Assembly: GCF_902810435.1 (NCBI RefSeq)
Contig: NZ_LR778174.1
Span: 1,720,501 to 1,784,500 of the forward strand
From: Veillonella parvula
GTDB taxonomy: Bacteria; Bacillota; Negativicutes; Veillonellales; Veillonellaceae
DNA length: 64,000 bases
Direction: 5' to 3'
Shown here: positions 1 through 10,544 of the stretch, piece after piece
Position numbering within the stretch: the first letter of the stretch is position 1
Layout of the letters: the number at the start of each line of letters is the position of its first letter
The notes under the pieces: model-generated
Told to the model about the DNA's origin: nothing
Seen by the model: only the letters and a program-made list of their open reading frames with translations
Database searches by the model: none
Program-made: the position numbers and the translations under genes

Positions 1-915
1 AACTTTTCCTAAGTCATCAATGGTTTTGTCTAGCAAGTCTGCAATTGTATTAATGCCAGCACGTTTCAAGCAGTTATACGCACGAACAGAGAGTTCCAAC
101 TCGTCGATGGAAATCTTTGCTGGGCCGTCATCTACAGCTGGTTCTTCATTATCGGAACCTACTGGATCTATAACGATACCGCCTTCACCAGTGTTTACAT
201 CTACAACATCTGCAGAATGCGCTAATTTAGTGAAGTTCCCTAAATAACCAATCATAATGGCAGCAGATTTTGCCACTGCATCAGCAGCAGTAATGGAGCC
301 ATCAGTCCAAACTTCTAATGTAAGTTTGTCGAAGTCCATTTCATTGCCTACACGAACATCACTCACTTCGTATTTAGCACGAAGAATTGGAGAGAAGATG
401 GAATCGATTGGAATACAACCAATAACATCAGTATCTTTTTTATTCTTCGTTGAAGGAACATAGCCTTTACCTCGTTCGATTACTACGTCCATTACGAGAT
501 GAGCTGTCTCATCCATTGTCGCAATCACGAGTTCAGGATTCAATACTTCTACCTCTGGTGGGAATTGTTCAGCCAAATCAGCAGCTGTCAATATTCCATC
601 CTTTTGGAAGTCGAAATGAACTTCCAAAGGTAATTGTGCTTCTTCTTCAACTTTGATGCACAATTGCTTTAAGTTAAGGATGATATCCGTAACGTCTTCG
701 CGAATACCAGGAATAGTAGAGAATTCATGAAGAACTCCATCAATTTTGATAGAGGTTATAGCTGCCCCATCCAAGGATGAAAGCAAAATTCTGCGTAAGC
801 TATTACCGAGAGTGATCCCATAACCACGATCTAATGGTTCACATACGAACTTACCATAACGACCGCCATCGGCGATGTCCACTTTCTCGATTTTAAGTTT
901 CTTTTCTTCGCTCAT
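1..915 (-). CDS. rpoA: RNA polymerase alpha subunit (3' end cut by window)
   Basis: Alpha subunit of the core RNA polymerase; its N-terminal domain dimerises and scaffolds beta and beta', and its C-terminal domain contacts upstream DNA and activators. About 305 residues are visible. They begin MSEEKKLKIEKV and contain the GNSLRR segment typical of the alpha N-terminal domain. The part nearest the window edge (SVRAYNCLKRAGI) is the start of the C-terminal helix-hairpin-helix domain, so only the last few residues are missing. A Glu/Asp-rich linker lies between the domains. The ATG follows an AGGAGG box. It is the last visible gene of the alpha operon and follows rpsK directly, with no rpsD between them. 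Confidence 0.97.
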   Translation of the reverse strand, partial: MSEEKKLKIEKVDIADGGRYGKFVCEPLDRGYGITLGNSLRRILLSSLDGAAITSIKIDGVLHEFSTIPGIREDVTDIILNLKQLCIKVEEEAQLPLEVHFDFQKDGILTAADLAEQFPPEVEVLNPELVIATMDETAHLVMDVVIERGKGYVPSTKNKKDTDVIGCIPIDSIFSPILRAKYEVSDVRVGNEMDFDKLTLEVWTDGSITAADAVAKSAAIMIGYLGNFTKLAHSADVVDVNTGEGGIVIDPVGSDNEEPAVDDGPAKISIDELELSVRAYNCLKRAGINTIADLLDKTIDDLGKV

Positions 916-985
916 CAGGAACATCCTCCTATATAACACACGTTCATAGTTAATTATAGCACCGTATCATATCGGTCGCTATAAA

Positions 986-1375
986 TTATACACGACGGCG
1001 TTTTGGAGGGCGACAACCATTGTGAGGAATTGGAGTTACGTCTTTAATGGAAGTAACTTCAAGACCTGCAGCTTGTAAAGCACGGATTGCAGCTTCACGG
1101 CCGGATCCAGGACCTTTTACGAATACTTCAACAGTGCGAAGACCATGTTCCATTGCAGCTTTAGCAGCTTGTTCAGCAGCCATTTGAGCAGCAAATGGAG
1201 TGGATTTACGAGAACCACGGAAGCCCAAGCCACCAGCGGAAGCCCAAGACAACGCATTACCGTTTGTATCTGTCAAAGTTACGATAGTGTTATTGAATGT
1301 AGAACGAATATGAGCCGCACCGGATTCAATATGTTTCTTTTCTTTTCTTTTAGTTCTAACAACTTTTTTAGCCAC
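986..1375 (-). CDS. rpsK: 30S ribosomal protein S11
   Basis: uS11 of the small-subunit platform, which helps shape the mRNA exit site. The 129-residue product has the conserved body [17 protein letters not shown] and the C-terminal signature [18 protein letters not shown]. It lies 19 bp after rpsM and 70 bp before rpoA. In many bacteria rpsD sits in that last gap, but here the gap is too short to hold it. Confidence 0.98.
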   Translation of the reverse strand: MAKKVVRTKRKEKKHIESGAAHIRSTFNNTIVTLTDTNGNALSWASAGGLGFRGSRKSTPFAAQMAAEQAAKAAMEHGLRTVEVFVKGPGSGREAAIRALQAAGLEVTSIKDVTPIPHNGCRPPKRRRV

Positions 1376-1394
1376 GCTTTATCCCTCCTTTATC

Positions 1395-1763
1395 TTATTT
1401 CTTTTTACCAGCAATTGCTTTTCTAGGACCTTTGCGAGTACGTGCATTCGTTTTAGTACGTTGACCACGAAGTGGTAAACCCATACGATGACGTTTGCCT
1501 CGATAGGAGTTGATTTCAATTAAGCGTTTAATGTTAAGAGCTTCTTCACGACGAAGGTCACCTTCTACTTTGTAATCAGCATCTAACAATTCACGGATTT
1601 TCGCTACTTCATCTTCAGAAAGATCGCGAACGCGTGTGTCAGGATTGATACCAGTTTTAGCAATAATTTCAGATGCTAAAGTCGGACCAATACCATAAAT
1701 ATAAGTTAAACCAATTTCCACTCGTTTATCACGAGGTAAATCTACACCGGCGATACGTGCCAT
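1395..1763 (-). CDS. rpsM: 30S ribosomal protein S13
   Basis: uS13 of the small-subunit head, which makes intersubunit bridges and contacts P-site tRNA. The 122 residues begin [14 protein letters not shown] and have the helix-two-turn-helix segment with YIYGIG, then the basic tail [18 protein letters not shown] that reaches towards the tRNAs. The length is usual. It follows rpmJ by 23 bp in the alpha operon order rpmJ-rpsM-rpsK-rpoA. Confidence 0.98.
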   Translation of the reverse strand: MARIAGVDLPRDKRVEIGLTYIYGIGPTLASEIIAKTGINPDTRVRDLSEDEVAKIRELLDADYKVEGDLRREEALNIKRLIEINSYRGKRHRMGLPLRGQRTKTNARTRKGPRKAIAGKKK

Positions 1764-1786
1764 CTAATCATCCACCTCCTATCAGA

Positions 1787-1900
1787 TTATCCTTGTTTTT
1801 GTTTATGTTTTGGATTTTCGCAAATAACCATTACACGGCCTTTGCGTTTAATGATTTTACATTTTTCGCATATCTTTTTAACTGATGGTTGAACCTTCAT
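1787..1900 (-). CDS. rpmJ: 50S ribosomal protein L36 (zinc form)
   Basis: Small 37-residue bL36 read directly from the sequence: it starts [15 protein letters not shown] and ends NPKHKQKQG before TAA. The zinc-binding pattern is intact, with Cys11, Cys14, Cys27 and His32. An AGGAGG box precedes the ATG. It lies between infA and rpsM, the usual Firmicute position. Keeping the zinc-binding form here contrasts with the S14 in the same cluster, which lacks its zinc cysteines. Confidence 0.96.
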   Translation of the reverse strand: MKVQPSVKKICEKCKIIKRKGRVMVICENPKHKQKQG

Positions 1901-1926
1901 TAGTACCTCCTTTGTGGACCCTATGC

Positions 1927-2145
1927 TTATTTAAAGCGATAGGTGATGCGACCACGATTTAAGTCATACGGTGTCAGTTCCATAGTAACTTTATCACCAG
2001 GAAGAATACGGATAAAATTCATACGCATTTTACCTGACACATGAGCCAATACGATATGACCATTTTCCAATTCAACTTGGAACATGGCATTCGGTAATGC
2101 CTCAACGACCGTACCTTCCACCTCAATAACGTCTTCTTTTGACAT
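1927..2145 (-). CDS. infA: translation initiation factor IF-1
   Basis: IF-1 is a one-domain OB-fold protein that occupies the A site during initiation. The 72-residue product starts [19 protein letters not shown] and has [19 protein letters not shown], typical of the family. It sits between map and rpmJ, the classical Firmicute order. Confidence 0.97.
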   Translation of the reverse strand: MSKEDVIEVEGTVVEALPNAMFQVELENGHIVLAHVSGKMRMNFIRILPGDKVTMELTPYDLNRGRITYRFK

Positions 2146-2167
2146 ATCTTTTCCTCCGGTTACCTGT

Positions 2168-2938
2168 TTATTTAATTAACCGCGGTTCTTCCCGCATAGT
2201 TAATATTTCAGGGCCGTTTTCTGTAACAACCACTGTATGTTCGAAATGAGCAGCAGGTTTACCATCTACTGTAACTGCTGTCCAGTCATCCCCTAATACA
2301 CGAACACGGTGAGTACCTAATGTAATCATCGGTTCAATACACAATACCATACCTGGTTTCATAAGAGGTCCTTGATCAAGACTACCATAGTTTGGTATTT
2401 GCGGATCTTCATGCATTTCGCGGCCTAAACCATGACCTACGAAGTCGCGTACGACACCGTAACCATGTTTCTCACAATACGTTTGAACAGCGTGACCGAT
2501 AGCACCAATACGGTTACCGACTTTCACTTGTTCAATTCCCTTGAACAGACTTTCCTCTGTAACTTTTAACAATTTCATCACATCGGGTTTGACGTGACCG
2601 ATAGGAATCGTCACAGCCGAATCGCCGTGATATCCATCAATAGATGATACGAGATCAATACTGAGGACATCGCCGTTTTTAAGCTTACGCTTAGCGCTCG
2701 GAATACCATGAACGACTTCTTCGTTAATAGAAGCACAGATTGTAGCGGGGAATCCATAGTACCCTTTACAACTTGGTATACCACCGTGGCTGCGAATATA
2801 TTCTTCGGCAATTGTATCTAACTCAAGCGTCGTGATGCCAGGTTTAGCCTTTTTTACTAACAAGGACAACGTGTCTGCTGTAAGCTTACTTGCCTTGCGG
2901 ATACATTCAATCTCATGGGGCGATTTCAAAATAATCAT
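2168..2938 (-). CDS. map: methionine aminopeptidase, type I
   Basis: Removes the initiator methionine from nascent proteins with a two-metal site. The 256 residues have no N-terminal zinc-finger extension, so this is type Ia. Metal-ligand regions are recognisable: [36 protein letters not shown] and the C-terminal [11 protein letters not shown]. The gene starts 3 bp after the adk stop codon, suggesting coupled translation within the secY-adk-map-infA run. Confidence 0.96.
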   Translation of the reverse strand: MIILKSPHEIECIRKASKLTADTLSLLVKKAKPGITTLELDTIAEEYIRSHGGIPSCKGYYGFPATICASINEEVVHGIPSAKRKLKNGDVLSIDLVSSIDGYHGDSAVTIPIGHVKPDVMKLLKVTEESLFKGIEQVKVGNRIGAIGHAVQTYCEKHGYGVVRDFVGHGLGREMHEDPQIPNYGSLDQGPLMKPGMVLCIEPMITLGTHRVRVLGDDWTAVTVDGKPAAHFEHTVVVTENGPEILTMREEPRLIK

Positions 2939-2941
2939 AGA

Positions 2942-3505
2942 TTATTTCTCCAACGCCTTAATGATGTCAGCAAATACTGCGTCTACATCTTGTAAACCAT
3001 TAATTTCTTGATATAATCCGCTATTGCGATAGTAATCAATTAATGGTTTAGTAGATTCTTCGTACACAGCTAGACGTTTCTGTACTGTTTCAGGGTTATC
3101 ATCAGCACGATTTTCTAGAACAGCTCGTTCGCTAATACGTTTAACCAATTCCTCGGAAGGAACGTTTAAATTAAGTACAGCGTCCAAAGAAATTCCTAAT
3201 TCTTTAAGGATTGCATCCAAGGATACAGCTTGCGCTGTAGTTCTTGGAAATCCATCAAGAATAAATCCAGATTTGCAGTCATCTTTCACCAAGCGATCAC
3301 GTACGATACCAACAGTTACACTGTCTGGTACCAATTGACCAGCATCGATGTATTTCTTAGCCTCAACTCCAAGAGGTGTTTCGTTCTTAATCGCAGCGCG
3401 GAACATATCACCTGTTGAAATTTGGGGAATACCGTATTTTTCAATAAGTCGAGCTGCCTGAGTGCCTTTACCAGCACCAGGAGGTCCCATTAATAAAATA
3501 TACAT
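2942..3505 (-). CDS. adk: adenylate kinase (short-LID form)
   Basis: Catalyses ATP + AMP to 2 ADP. The P-loop [11 protein letters not shown] is at residues 7-17 and the AMP-binding segment DGFPRT is near residue 84. At 187 residues it is shorter than the ~215-residue Bacillus enzyme because the LID is reduced ([11 protein letters not shown]) and lacks the four-cysteine zinc site. Location right after secY is typical of Firmicutes. Confidence 0.95.
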   Translation of the reverse strand: MYILLMGPPGAGKGTQAARLIEKYGIPQISTGDMFRAAIKNETPLGVEAKKYIDAGQLVPDSVTVGIVRDRLVKDDCKSGFILDGFPRTTAQAVSLDAILKELGISLDAVLNLNVPSEELVKRISERAVLENRADDNPETVQKRLAVYEESTKPLIDYYRNSGLYQEINGLQDVDAVFADIIKALEK

Positions 3506-3517
3506 ATCGTTTCCCTC

Positions 3518-4780
3518 CTATTTCACAAAGCCTTTATAGTGGCGTGTTACCATGAGCGACTCAATTTGTTGCATTGTATCAAGTGCTACACCTACAACGA
3601 TAAGAAGAGCCGTACCACCAAAGTATACGCCTTGGACGCCGGTTATACTACCGAGGAAATTCGGTATAATAGCAACGACAGCTAAGAATACAGCGCCAGC
3701 CAAAGTGATCTTGGTCATCACGTTATCCACATAATCAGCAGTTGGTTTACCCGCACGAATACCTGGGATAAAACCACCGTATTTTTTCATATTATCTGCC
3801 ATATCTGTAATGTTGATAGAGATTGCAGTATAGAAATACGTAAAGATAAAGATCAATATCGCATACAATGCCGTTTGTAACGGCGTCCCCCATGTAAATA
3901 AATCAGCAACTTTATGAACAAATTCATTGTCAATAAATTGTGCAATTGTTACAGGGAACATCAACACAGATGACGCAAAGATAATTGGGATTACACCTGC
4001 CTGATTGACTTTCAACGGCAAGAATGTAGAGTGACCACCGTACATTTTACGCCCTACTACGCGTTTTGCGTATTGGATAGGAATGCGACGTTGGCCTTGT
4101 GTAACTGCCACTACGACAGCGATCATCGCAAGTGCAATTACAGCAAATAAGAATGCTTGGAACATGTTAATGGTTCCGTTTTGGATATATTGATAAATAG
4201 TTTCGAGACCATCTGGCAATCGAGCTACGATACCAGCAAAGATGATCAAGGAAATACCATTACCTATACCATATGCTGTGATTTGCTCACCAATCCACAT
4301 CAACAAACATGTGCCTGCTGTGAGGATGATGGCCACAACGAATACGCTAAGGAAATCATTATTTACCAAAGCGTTGTTTGCTCTAAGAGCAAATGCCATA
4401 CCAGCGGCTTGTACAAAGCCAAGGACTACGGTGCCATAACGAGTTACCTTCGCTATTTTCTTACGCCCGTCTTCACCATCTTTACTCCATGCTTCAAACT
4501 GAGGAACTACAGACTGAAGCAGTTGCATGATGATGGAAGCATTAATGTAAGGGGTAATACTCATCGCAAAGATAGAGAACTTACTTAGCGCACCACCAGC
4601 AAACAAGTCTAATAGACCAAATAGGTTACCGGATGTAAACAAGGATTCGATAACAGATGCATCTACACCTGGTACTGGGATGTGAATGCCGGCTCTAAAC
4701 ACAGCAAACATCATCAATGTGTACAAGATCTTGTTACGTAACTCAGTAATCTTAAAGATGTTCGAGAGGCTATCTAGCAC
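3518..4780 (-). CDS. secY: protein translocase subunit SecY
   Basis: Channel-forming subunit of the Sec translocon. The 420-residue protein has ten hydrophobic spans and family landmarks: FRAGIHIPVPGVD in the first segment, QGQRRIPIQYAKR in the cytoplasmic loop and FIPGIRAGKPTADY near the C-terminal half. The start is a GTG whose ribosome binding site, GAGGTGAT, lies inside the last codons of rplO; only 1 bp separates the genes, so translation is probably coupled. The partner SecE is encoded at about 36.4 kb. Confidence 0.97.
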   Translation of the reverse strand: MLDSLSNIFKITELRNKILYTLMMFAVFRAGIHIPVPGVDASVIESLFTSGNLFGLLDLFAGGALSKFSIFAMSITPYINASIIMQLLQSVVPQFEAWSKDGEDGRKKIAKVTRYGTVVLGFVQAAGMAFALRANNALVNNDFLSVFVVAIILTAGTCLLMWIGEQITAYGIGNGISLIIFAGIVARLPDGLETIYQYIQNGTINMFQAFLFAVIALAMIAVVVAVTQGQRRIPIQYAKRVVGRKMYGGHSTFLPLKVNQAGVIPIIFASSVLMFPVTIAQFIDNEFVHKVADLFTWGTPLQTALYAILIFIFTYFYTAISINITDMADNMKKYGGFIPGIRAGKPTADYVDNVMTKITLAGAVFLAVVAIIPNFLGSITGVQGVYFGGTALLIVVGVALDTMQQIESLMVTRHYKGFVK

Positions 4781-4781
4781 C

Positions 4782-5228
4782 CTAGATCACCTCAACTTTT
4801 CCGCCTGCTGCTGTGATTTTTTCTTCAGCAGCTTTAGTGAAGCCATTAGCGATAACAGTCAAGTTTTTAGTTTCCAATGTACCGTTACCTAAAATACGAA
4901 TACCATCGCGTACATTTTTCAAAATGCCAGCTTCAATAAGAGCTACTGGATCAACTGTTGCACCATCTTCAAAGCGATTTAATTGTGCTACGTTAACTTC
5001 AGCATATTGTTTAGCAAAAACGCTGTTGTTGAAACCGCGTTTTGGTAAACGACGATAAAGAGGCATTTGGCCGCCTTCAAAACCGGAGCGAACGCCACCG
5101 CCAGAACGGGAGTTTTGACCTTTTTGACCACGACCAGATGTTTTACCCAAGCCAGAACCTAAACCACGGCCTACACGAGTACGAGTTTTTTTAGAACCAG
5201 CTGCTGGTTGTAATTCATGAAGTTTCAT
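4782..5228 (-). CDS. rplO: 50S ribosomal protein L15
   Basis: uL15, a late-assembly large-subunit protein. The 148 residues begin [14 protein letters not shown], then the Gly/Arg-rich extension [19 protein letters not shown] that threads into 23S rRNA, followed by the globular domain. Its 3' end contains the ribosome binding site of secY. It lies between rpmD and secY, the standard spc operon order. Confidence 0.97.
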   Translation of the reverse strand: MKLHELQPAAGSKKTRTRVGRGLGSGLGKTSGRGQKGQNSRSGGGVRSGFEGGQMPLYRRLPKRGFNNSVFAKQYAEVNVAQLNRFEDGATVDPVALIEAGILKNVRDGIRILGNGTLETKNLTVIANGFTKAAEEKITAAGGKVEVI

Positions 5229-5250
5229 TCAGTGCACCTCCTTATCAGTA

Positions 5251-5430
5251 TTAAACTTCTTCAACTTTTACTAAATGTCTAACTTTATGAAGCATACCTT
5301 CGATTTGAGGTGTTACTTCTTTTACGACTTGAGAATTAGTTTTTTTCAAGCCCAAAGCTTTAACTGTCGCGCGTTGATCTTCAGGACGACCGATTAAGCT
5401 TCTTGTTAATGTTACTTTAACTTGTGCCAT
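5251..5430 (-). CDS. rpmD: 50S ribosomal protein L30
   Basis: uL30, 59 residues read from the sequence: begins [20 protein letters not shown] and ends [12 protein letters not shown] before TAA. The short bacterial length and the position between rpsE and rplO support the call. The ATG is preceded by an AAGGAG box directly after the rpsE stop region. Confidence 0.95.
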   Translation of the reverse strand: MAQVKVTLTRSLIGRPEDQRATVKALGLKKTNSQVVKEVTPQIEGMLHKVRHLVKVEEV

Positions 5431-5444
5431 TTCTTGTCTCCTTA

Positions 5445-5948
5445 TTACGCGTTATAGATTTCTTCAACGGTTTTACCACGAAGCTCAGCAACTTCGCTAG
5501 CGCGTTTCAAATCTTTCAAACCTTCGATTGTAGCGCGAACCATATTGTTAGGGTTAGAAGAACCCAAAGATTTAGTCAAGATGTTACGAACACCTACTAA
5601 TTCCAATACGGCACGAACAGGGCCACCAGCGATAACGCCAGTACCTTCAGCAGCTGGTTTCAAGAATACGCGGCCTGCACCGAATACGCCTGTTACGCTG
5701 TGAGGGATTGTACCATTTTTAATAGCTACGTTTACAATATTTTTCTTAGCATCATCGATACCTTTGCGAATTGCTTCTGGTACTTCCGCTGCTTTACCTA
5801 AGCCAACGCCTACATAACCGTTGCCATCACCAACAACTACAAGAGCGCTGAAGGAAAAACGACGACCACCTTTAACTACTTTGGCTACGCGGTTGATGAA
5901 TACTACTCTTTCTTTAAGATCAAGACTGGTGTAGTCAATTCTCGCCAT
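5445..5948 (-). CDS. rpsE: 30S ribosomal protein S5
   Basis: uS5 contributes to decoding accuracy and the mRNA entry channel. The 167 residues contain the N-terminal dsRBD-like domain ([20 protein letters not shown]) and the C-terminal domain with [15 protein letters not shown] and [14 protein letters not shown]. Standard spc order after rplR. Confidence 0.97.
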   Translation of the reverse strand: MARIDYTSLDLKERVVFINRVAKVVKGGRRFSFSALVVVGDGNGYVGVGLGKAAEVPEAIRKGIDDAKKNIVNVAIKNGTIPHSVTGVFGAGRVFLKPAAEGTGVIAGGPVRAVLELVGVRNILTKSLGSSNPNNMVRATIEGLKDLKRASEVAELRGKTVEEIYNA

Positions 5949-5966
5949 GTCTATAGTTCCTCCTTC

Positions 5967-6329
5967 TTAGAATTTTAAGCCTGCTTCACGAGCACCTTCT
6001 GCAAGGGCTGCTACGCGGCCGTGGTAAATGTAACCACCACGGTCAAACACTACAGTGTCAATGCCTTTAGCGATAGCTTTTTTAGCAACTGCTTCACCAA
6101 CAGCTTTAGCAGCAGCTACGTTACCACCATAGGATAAGTTCAAATCTTTATCTAAAGAGCTAGCAGCAACCAAAGTTGTACCTGCTACGTCATCGATTAC
6201 TTGTGCGTAAATGTTGCTCAAAGAACGGTAAACGTTCAAACGTGGGCAAGTTGCCGTACCAGAGATGTGACGGCGAATACGAAGATGACGTTTTGCTCGA
6301 GCGATATTTCTACTAGATTTACGAGGCAA
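5967..6329 (-). CDS. rplR: 50S ribosomal protein L18
   Basis: uL18 binds 5S rRNA together with L5. I place the start at a TTG at 6329 (product begins [15 protein letters not shown], read as Met, 120 residues), because an AAAGGAG box ends 8 nt upstream of it. An in-frame ATG six codons earlier lies inside that box and has no ribosome binding site of its own. The C-terminus [24 protein letters not shown] is typical. Confidence 0.93.
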   Translation of the reverse strand: MPRKSSRNIARAKRHLRIRRHISGTATCPRLNVYRSLSNIYAQVIDDVAGTTLVAASSLDKDLNLSYGGNVAAAKAVGEAVAKKAIAKGIDTVVFDRGGYIYHGRVAALAEGAREAGLKF

Positions 6330-6364
6330 GATATTCACTCCTTTCATTCATATAGATGATATTA

Positions 6365-6910
6365 CTATTTACCTTTTGCACCAGCTTTACCAGCTTTGCG
6401 ACGAACAACTTCGCCTTCATAGCGGATACCTTTACCTTTGTAAGGTTCAGGTTTTCTCCATTTACGGATATCAGCTGCTACTGCACCTACAACTTCTTTG
6501 TCTGCACCAGACACAACGATTTTGTTAGGAGCTGGAACGTCGATTGTAATACCAGCTGGAGCTTCCATTTCTACTGGATGAGAGAAGCCAAGTGTAAGAG
6601 CTAATTTATTGCCTTGTTTAGCCGCTCTGTAACCAACACCGTTGATTTCAAGAGTTTTTGTAAATCCTTCAGATACGCCTGTTACCATATTAGCAACAAG
6701 AGCGCGAGTCAAACCGTGAAGGGAACGATGATTTTTATCGTCGGAAGGACGAGTTACTGTGATTGTGTTACCTTCTACAGTGATATTCATATCTGGATGC
6801 AAATCGCGAGATAATTCACCTTTAGGGCCTTTTACGTTCATATGATGGTTATCATATGTAACAGTAACGCCTGCAGGGATCTCGATAGGCATTCTACCGA
6901 TACGTGACAT
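6365..6910 (-). CDS. rplF: 50S ribosomal protein L6
   Basis: uL6 near the factor-binding centre. The 181 residues start [15 protein letters not shown] and hold two related domains; the C-terminal signature [21 protein letters not shown] is diagnostic. Standard spc order between rpsH and rplR. Confidence 0.97.
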   Translation of the reverse strand: MSRIGRMPIEIPAGVTVTYDNHHMNVKGPKGELSRDLHPDMNITVEGNTITVTRPSDDKNHRSLHGLTRALVANMVTGVSEGFTKTLEINGVGYRAAKQGNKLALTLGFSHPVEMEAPAGITIDVPAPNKIVVSGADKEVVGAVAADIRKWRKPEPYKGKGIRYEGEVVRRKAGKAGAKGK

Positions 6911-6934
6911 TATTTCTACCTCCTATTGCTACTA

Positions 6935-7321
6935 TTACCAAACGTATGCGATTACTTCGCCACCAAGACCTTCTTTACGAGCTTGTTTGTCGCTCATAAC
7001 GCCTTTGGACGTAGAAATAACTGCGATACCCAAACCACCAAGTACACGAGGAAGTTCTTCCTTTTTCGCGTAAACACGTAAACCTGGTTTGGAAATACGT
7101 TTAATTCCTGTAATAACTTTCTCGTTATTGGAACCATATTTCAAAGTTACTTTTAAAGTGTTTTCTTCTTTTTCAACGTTCTTTACAAAGCCTTCTTGTA
7201 AAAGGATGTCAAGAACGGCTGCTTTCATTCTAGATGCAGGAATGTTTACCGTTTCATGAAGTGCAGCGTTTGCATTACGGATGCGCGTAAGCATATCCGC
7301 GATAGGATCGGTCATTACCAT
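6935..7321 (-). CDS. rpsH: 30S ribosomal protein S8
   Basis: uS8, a primary 16S rRNA binder and in many bacteria the translational repressor of the spc operon. The 128 residues begin [18 protein letters not shown] and end with [22 protein letters not shown], the family signature. The first ATG has an AGGAGG box 10 nt upstream and is preferred over the second at 7315. Confidence 0.97.
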   Translation of the reverse strand: MVMTDPIADMLTRIRNANAALHETVNIPASRMKAAVLDILLQEGFVKNVEKEENTLKVTLKYGSNNEKVITGIKRISKPGLRVYAKKEELPRVLGGLGIAVISTSKGVMSDKQARKEGLGGEVIAYVW

Positions 7322-7348
7322 AATCTAAAAACCTCCTCTCGTCTAATA

Positions 7349-7618
7349 TTACCAGCTGGCTTTTTTAACACCAGGAATTTGTCCTTTGTACGCCAATTCA
7401 CGGAACGCAATACGGCTGATACCGAATTTACGCATATAGCCGTGAGGACGACCAGTTAAGTTGCAACGGTTGTGCAAGCGTGTTGGGGATGCATTTGCTG
7501 GTAATTTGGATAAGCCTTCATAATCACCTGCTGCTTTTAACGCTTCACGTTTAGCTGCATATTTTTCAACGATTTTAGCGCGTTTCTTTTCGCGTTCAAT
7601 CATAGATTTTTTAGCCAT
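7349..7618 (-). CDS. rpsN: 30S ribosomal protein S14, cysteine-poor long form
   Basis: uS14 of the 30S head. At 89 residues with [20 protein letters not shown] at the N-terminus and RHNRC-type region [20 protein letters not shown], this is the long C-minus form. Only one cysteine is present, so the two-CxxC zinc site of the 61-residue form is missing. In Bacillus the zinc form occupies this operon position and the long form is a separate paralogue; here the long form is in the operon itself. Confidence 0.96.
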   Translation of the reverse strand: MAKKSMIEREKKRAKIVEKYAAKREALKAAGDYEGLSKLPANASPTRLHNRCNLTGRPHGYMRKFGISRIAFRELAYKGQIPGVKKASW

Positions 7619-7634
7619 CTATATGTTCCTCCTA

Positions 7635-8174
7635 TTATTTTTCAAAAGGCATACCGAATTGAGTCAACAATTCACGAGCTTCTTCATCTGTCTTAGCACT
7701 TGTTACGATAATGATGTCCATACCAGTAACACGTTCTACCTGATCATATTCGATTTCAGGGAAGATGAGCTGTTCTTTAAGACCCAAAGCGTAGTTACCA
7801 CGGCCATCGAATGCAGTAGCGCTGATACCGCGGAAGTCACGTACACGAGGTAATGCCGCATTGATCAATCTATCAAGGAATTCATACATGCGTTCGCCAC
7901 GAAGAGTAACTTTTGTACCCAACGCCATGCCTTCACGAACTTTGAAGTTCGCAATGGATTTTTTAGCTTTTGTGATGACAGGTTTTTGACCAGCAATGAT
8001 AGTCAAATCATTAACTGCTGCTTCCAATGCTTTTGCATTGCCCACTGCATCACCTACGCCGATGTTGATAACGATTTTTTCCAATTTAGGAATTTCCATT
8101 ACATTGCCGTATTGGAATTTTTCTTGCATACTCTTTTTGATTTCAGAGTTGTATTGTTCAAACAAACGAGACAT
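7635..8174 (-). CDS. rplE: 50S ribosomal protein L5
   Basis: uL5 binds 5S rRNA and contacts P-site tRNA and S13. The 179 residues show [15 protein letters not shown] and [17 protein letters not shown] at the N-terminal half and [21 protein letters not shown] at the end, all typical. Standard position between rplX and rpsN. Confidence 0.97.
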   Translation of the reverse strand: MSRLFEQYNSEIKKSMQEKFQYGNVMEIPKLEKIVINIGVGDAVGNAKALEAAVNDLTIIAGQKPVITKAKKSIANFKVREGMALGTKVTLRGERMYEFLDRLINAALPRVRDFRGISATAFDGRGNYALGLKEQLIFPEIEYDQVERVTGMDIIIVTSAKTDEEARELLTQFGMPFEK

Positions 8175-8197
8175 TTATGTAGCTCCTCCTTTCCTGA

Positions 8198-8518
8198 TTA
8201 TTTAAGTACTGTACCGGATTTAACAGTAGCGCGAACGAATTTACCGTCCTTGCCTTCTACCTTTTTGATACGAGTAGCTGTTTTAGTTTCTGGGTCAACA
8301 ACCATTACGTTAGAAACATGAATGCCAGCTTCTTTAGTAACGATGCCGCCTTGTGGGTTAGCTTGGGAAGGTTTTGTGTGACGTTTTACAGTGTTAACGC
8401 CTTCAACAAATACGCGTTCTTTTTTAGGTTCAGTTGCGATAACTGTACCTTGCTTACCTTTATCTTTACCGGAGATAACAACAACTGTATCGCCTTTTTT
8501 GATTTGTAGCTTAGCCAT
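8198..8518 (-). CDS. rplX: 50S ribosomal protein L24
   Basis: uL24, an assembly initiator at the peptide exit. The 106 residues have the KOW motif [20 protein letters not shown] at the N-terminus and [21 protein letters not shown] in the middle. Standard position after rplN. Confidence 0.97.
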   Translation of the reverse strand: MAKLQIKKGDTVVVISGKDKGKQGTVIATEPKKERVFVEGVNTVKRHTKPSQANPQGGIVTKEAGIHVSNVMVVDPETKTATRIKKVEGKDGKFVRATVKSGTVLK

Positions 8519-8536
8519 ATGCTGCGTTCCTCCTTC

Positions 8537-8905
8537 TTATAATACTTCTGGAGCCAAAGAAACGATTTTCATGAAATCTTTTTCACGAAGTTCTCTAGCT
8601 ACAGGTCCAAAGATACGAGTACCACGAGGGGTCTTGTCATCTTTAATAACTACTGCTGCGTTTTCATCGAAACGAATATAGGAACCGTCTTGACGGCGGA
8701 TACCTTTTTTAGAACGAACAATAACAGCTTTAACTACGTCGCCTTTCTTGACAACGCCACCGGGTGATGCATCTTTTACAGAAGCAACGATTACGTCACC
8801 GATATTGCCGAATTTGCGATAAGAACCGCCCATGACTTGGATGCACATAATACGTTTAGCACCAGTGTTGTCGGCAACATTCAAAATTGTTTGTTGCTGG
8901 ATCAT
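8537..8905 (-). CDS. rplN: 50S ribosomal protein L14
   Basis: uL14 lies at the subunit interface. The 122 residues begin [20 protein letters not shown] and include [20 protein letters not shown] and the C-terminal [23 protein letters not shown]. First gene of the spc group here, following rpsQ. Confidence 0.98.
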   Translation of the reverse strand: MIQQQTILNVADNTGAKRIMCIQVMGGSYRKFGNIGDVIVASVKDASPGGVVKKGDVVKAVIVRSKKGIRRQDGSYIRFDENAAVVIKDDKTPRGTRIFGPVARELREKDFMKIVSLAPEVL

Positions 8906-8929
8906 CGTCTATTCCTCCTTACATCACTC

Positions 8930-9190
8930 TTATTTTTGTCTTTCAAGAATTTCAACAACTCTCCAACATTTATCTTTAGAAAGTGGACGAGTTTCTACAA
9001 TTTTAACTGTATCGCCAATTTGACACTCATTATTTTCATCATGAGCTTTGAAGCGTTTTGTGCTAACCATTGGCTTGTTATATAATGCGTGAGGTACTTT
9101 ACGTTCAACAGCAACAACAACAGTTTTGTCCATTTTGTCGCTAACAACTTTACCTACGCGGACTTTACGTACGTTTCTTTCTTCTGCCAC
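8930..9190 (-). CDS. rpsQ: 30S ribosomal protein S17
   Basis: uS17, a primary 16S rRNA binder. I choose a GTG start at 9190 (product begins [15 protein letters not shown] after Met, 86 residues) because a perfect AAAAGGAGG box lies 9 nt upstream. The in-frame ATG at 9211 lies upstream of that box and would add seven basic residues. The body [17 protein letters not shown] and [20 protein letters not shown] is typical. Confidence 0.94.
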   Translation of the reverse strand: MAEERNVRKVRVGKVVSDKMDKTVVVAVERKVPHALYNKPMVSTKRFKAHDENNECQIGDTVKIVETRPLSKDKCWRVVEILERQK

Positions 9191-9229
9191 GATTTTAAGC
9201 CTCCTTTTCAAACTTTAACAAATCTGTTA

Positions 9230-9433
9230 TTATGCGTTTTCAGATTTAAGTTCAACTTCACGTTGTACAGTTTTAATACGAGCGATTGTCTTCTTAACTT
9301 CACGAATGCGCATAGGATTTTCTAATTGACCTGTTGCAAGCTGAAAACGGAGGTTAAATAACTCTTCCTTAAGACCGGAAACTTTTTGTTCCATTTCGGC
9401 AGCGCTCATATTGCGAATGTCATTAACCTTCAT
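9230..9433 (-). CDS. rpmC: 50S ribosomal protein L29
   Basis: uL29, a small helical protein at the exit tunnel, 67 residues. It begins [20 protein letters not shown] and contains [23 protein letters not shown], the family signature. Its start overlaps the end of rplP by 11 bp, so translation is probably coupled. Confidence 0.97.
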   Translation of the reverse strand: MKVNDIRNMSAAEMEQKVSGLKEELFNLRFQLATGQLENPMRIREVKKTIARIKTVQREVELKSENA

Positions 9434-9860
9434 TTACGTCACCACCCAATTCTTTACCCTTAACAACAAATTTGCATTTGATTGGAAGTTTATGGCTTGC
9501 AAGACGCATAGCTTCACGAGCTGTAGCTTCTGGCACACCGTCCATTTCAAACATTACACGACCTGGTTTAACCACTGCTACCCAGTATTCAGGAGAACCT
9601 TTACCGGAACCCATACGAGTACCAGCTGGTTTAGCTGTGATTGGTTTGTCAGGGAAAATTTTAATCCATACTTTACCACCACGTTTGATATAACGAGTCA
9701 TAGCAATACGGGCAGCTTCGATTTGACGGTTAGTGATCCAAGATGGTTCGCATGCTACCAAGCCGAACTCACCATGAGACACTGTATTACCGCGCATAGC
9801 ACGACCTTTCATACGGCCGCGGAATTGCTTACGATGTTTTACGCGCTTTGGAATAAGCAT
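9423..9860 (-). CDS. rplP: 50S ribosomal protein L16
   Basis: uL16 organises the A-tRNA site of the large subunit. The 145 residues begin [15 protein letters not shown] and include the conserved [19 protein letters not shown] region. It shares a TAATG junction with rpsC (1-bp overlap) and overlaps rpmC by 11 bp. Confidence 0.98.
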   Translation of the reverse strand: MLIPKRVKHRKQFRGRMKGRAMRGNTVSHGEFGLVACEPSWITNRQIEAARIAMTRYIKRGGKVWIKIFPDKPITAKPAGTRMGSGKGSPEYWVAVVKPGRVMFEMDGVPEATAREAMRLASHKLPIKCKFVVKGKELGGDVNEG

Positions 9861-10528
9861 TACTTGCCACCTTCTTCCTTCTTAGCAGGTGCTTGTTTTG
9901 CTTCTGGCAAAACTTCACCTTTGTAAATCCATACTTTAATGCCGATACAACCATATGTTGTATGAGCTTCAGCAGTACCGTAGTCGATGTCTGCACGAAG
10001 TGTATGCAAAGGAATAGAACCTTCACGATAGGATTCGCTACGAGCGATTTCAGCACCGCCAAGACGACCGCTTACCATGATTTTAATACCTTTTGCACCT
10101 AAGCGCATTGTACGACCTACAGCTTGTTTCATTGCACGGCGGAAGCCGATACGACGTTCCAATTGGCCCGCAATGTTTTCAGCAACTAATGTTGCATCCA
10201 TGTCTGCTTGTTTAATTTCTGCAATGTTAACGTCCACTTGTTTATCAGTGAAACGAGTCATTGCTTTTTTGATATCTTCGATACCAGCACCACCACGACC
10301 GATAACCATACCTGGTTTCGCAGTGTGGATAGTCAATTTAATACGTTTATTTGTACGCTCGATTTCAATGCGGGAAATACCAGCAATGAAAAGGGTTTCT
10401 TTCAAGAAGTTACGAATTTTTACGTCTTCATGAAGATTAGCAGCGAAATCTTTATCTGCATACCATTTTGCGTCCCAATCTTTTACGATACCGACACGCA
10501 AACCGTGTGGATTAACTTTTTGACCCAC
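9860..10528 (-). CDS. rpsC: 30S ribosomal protein S3
   Basis: uS3 at the mRNA entry. The 222 residues start [19 protein letters not shown], contain a KH domain with [16 protein letters not shown], and the C-terminal domain [19 protein letters not shown]. Standard position between rplV and rplP. Confidence 0.98.
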   Translation of the reverse strand: MGQKVNPHGLRVGIVKDWDAKWYADKDFAANLHEDVKIRNFLKETLFIAGISRIEIERTNKRIKLTIHTAKPGMVIGRGGAGIEDIKKAMTRFTDKQVDVNIAEIKQADMDATLVAENIAGQLERRIGFRRAMKQAVGRTMRLGAKGIKIMVSGRLGGAEIARSESYREGSIPLHTLRADIDYGTAEAHTTYGCIGIKVWIYKGEVLPEAKQAPAKKEEGGK

Positions 10529-10544
10529 TCTGTTTCCCTCCTTC

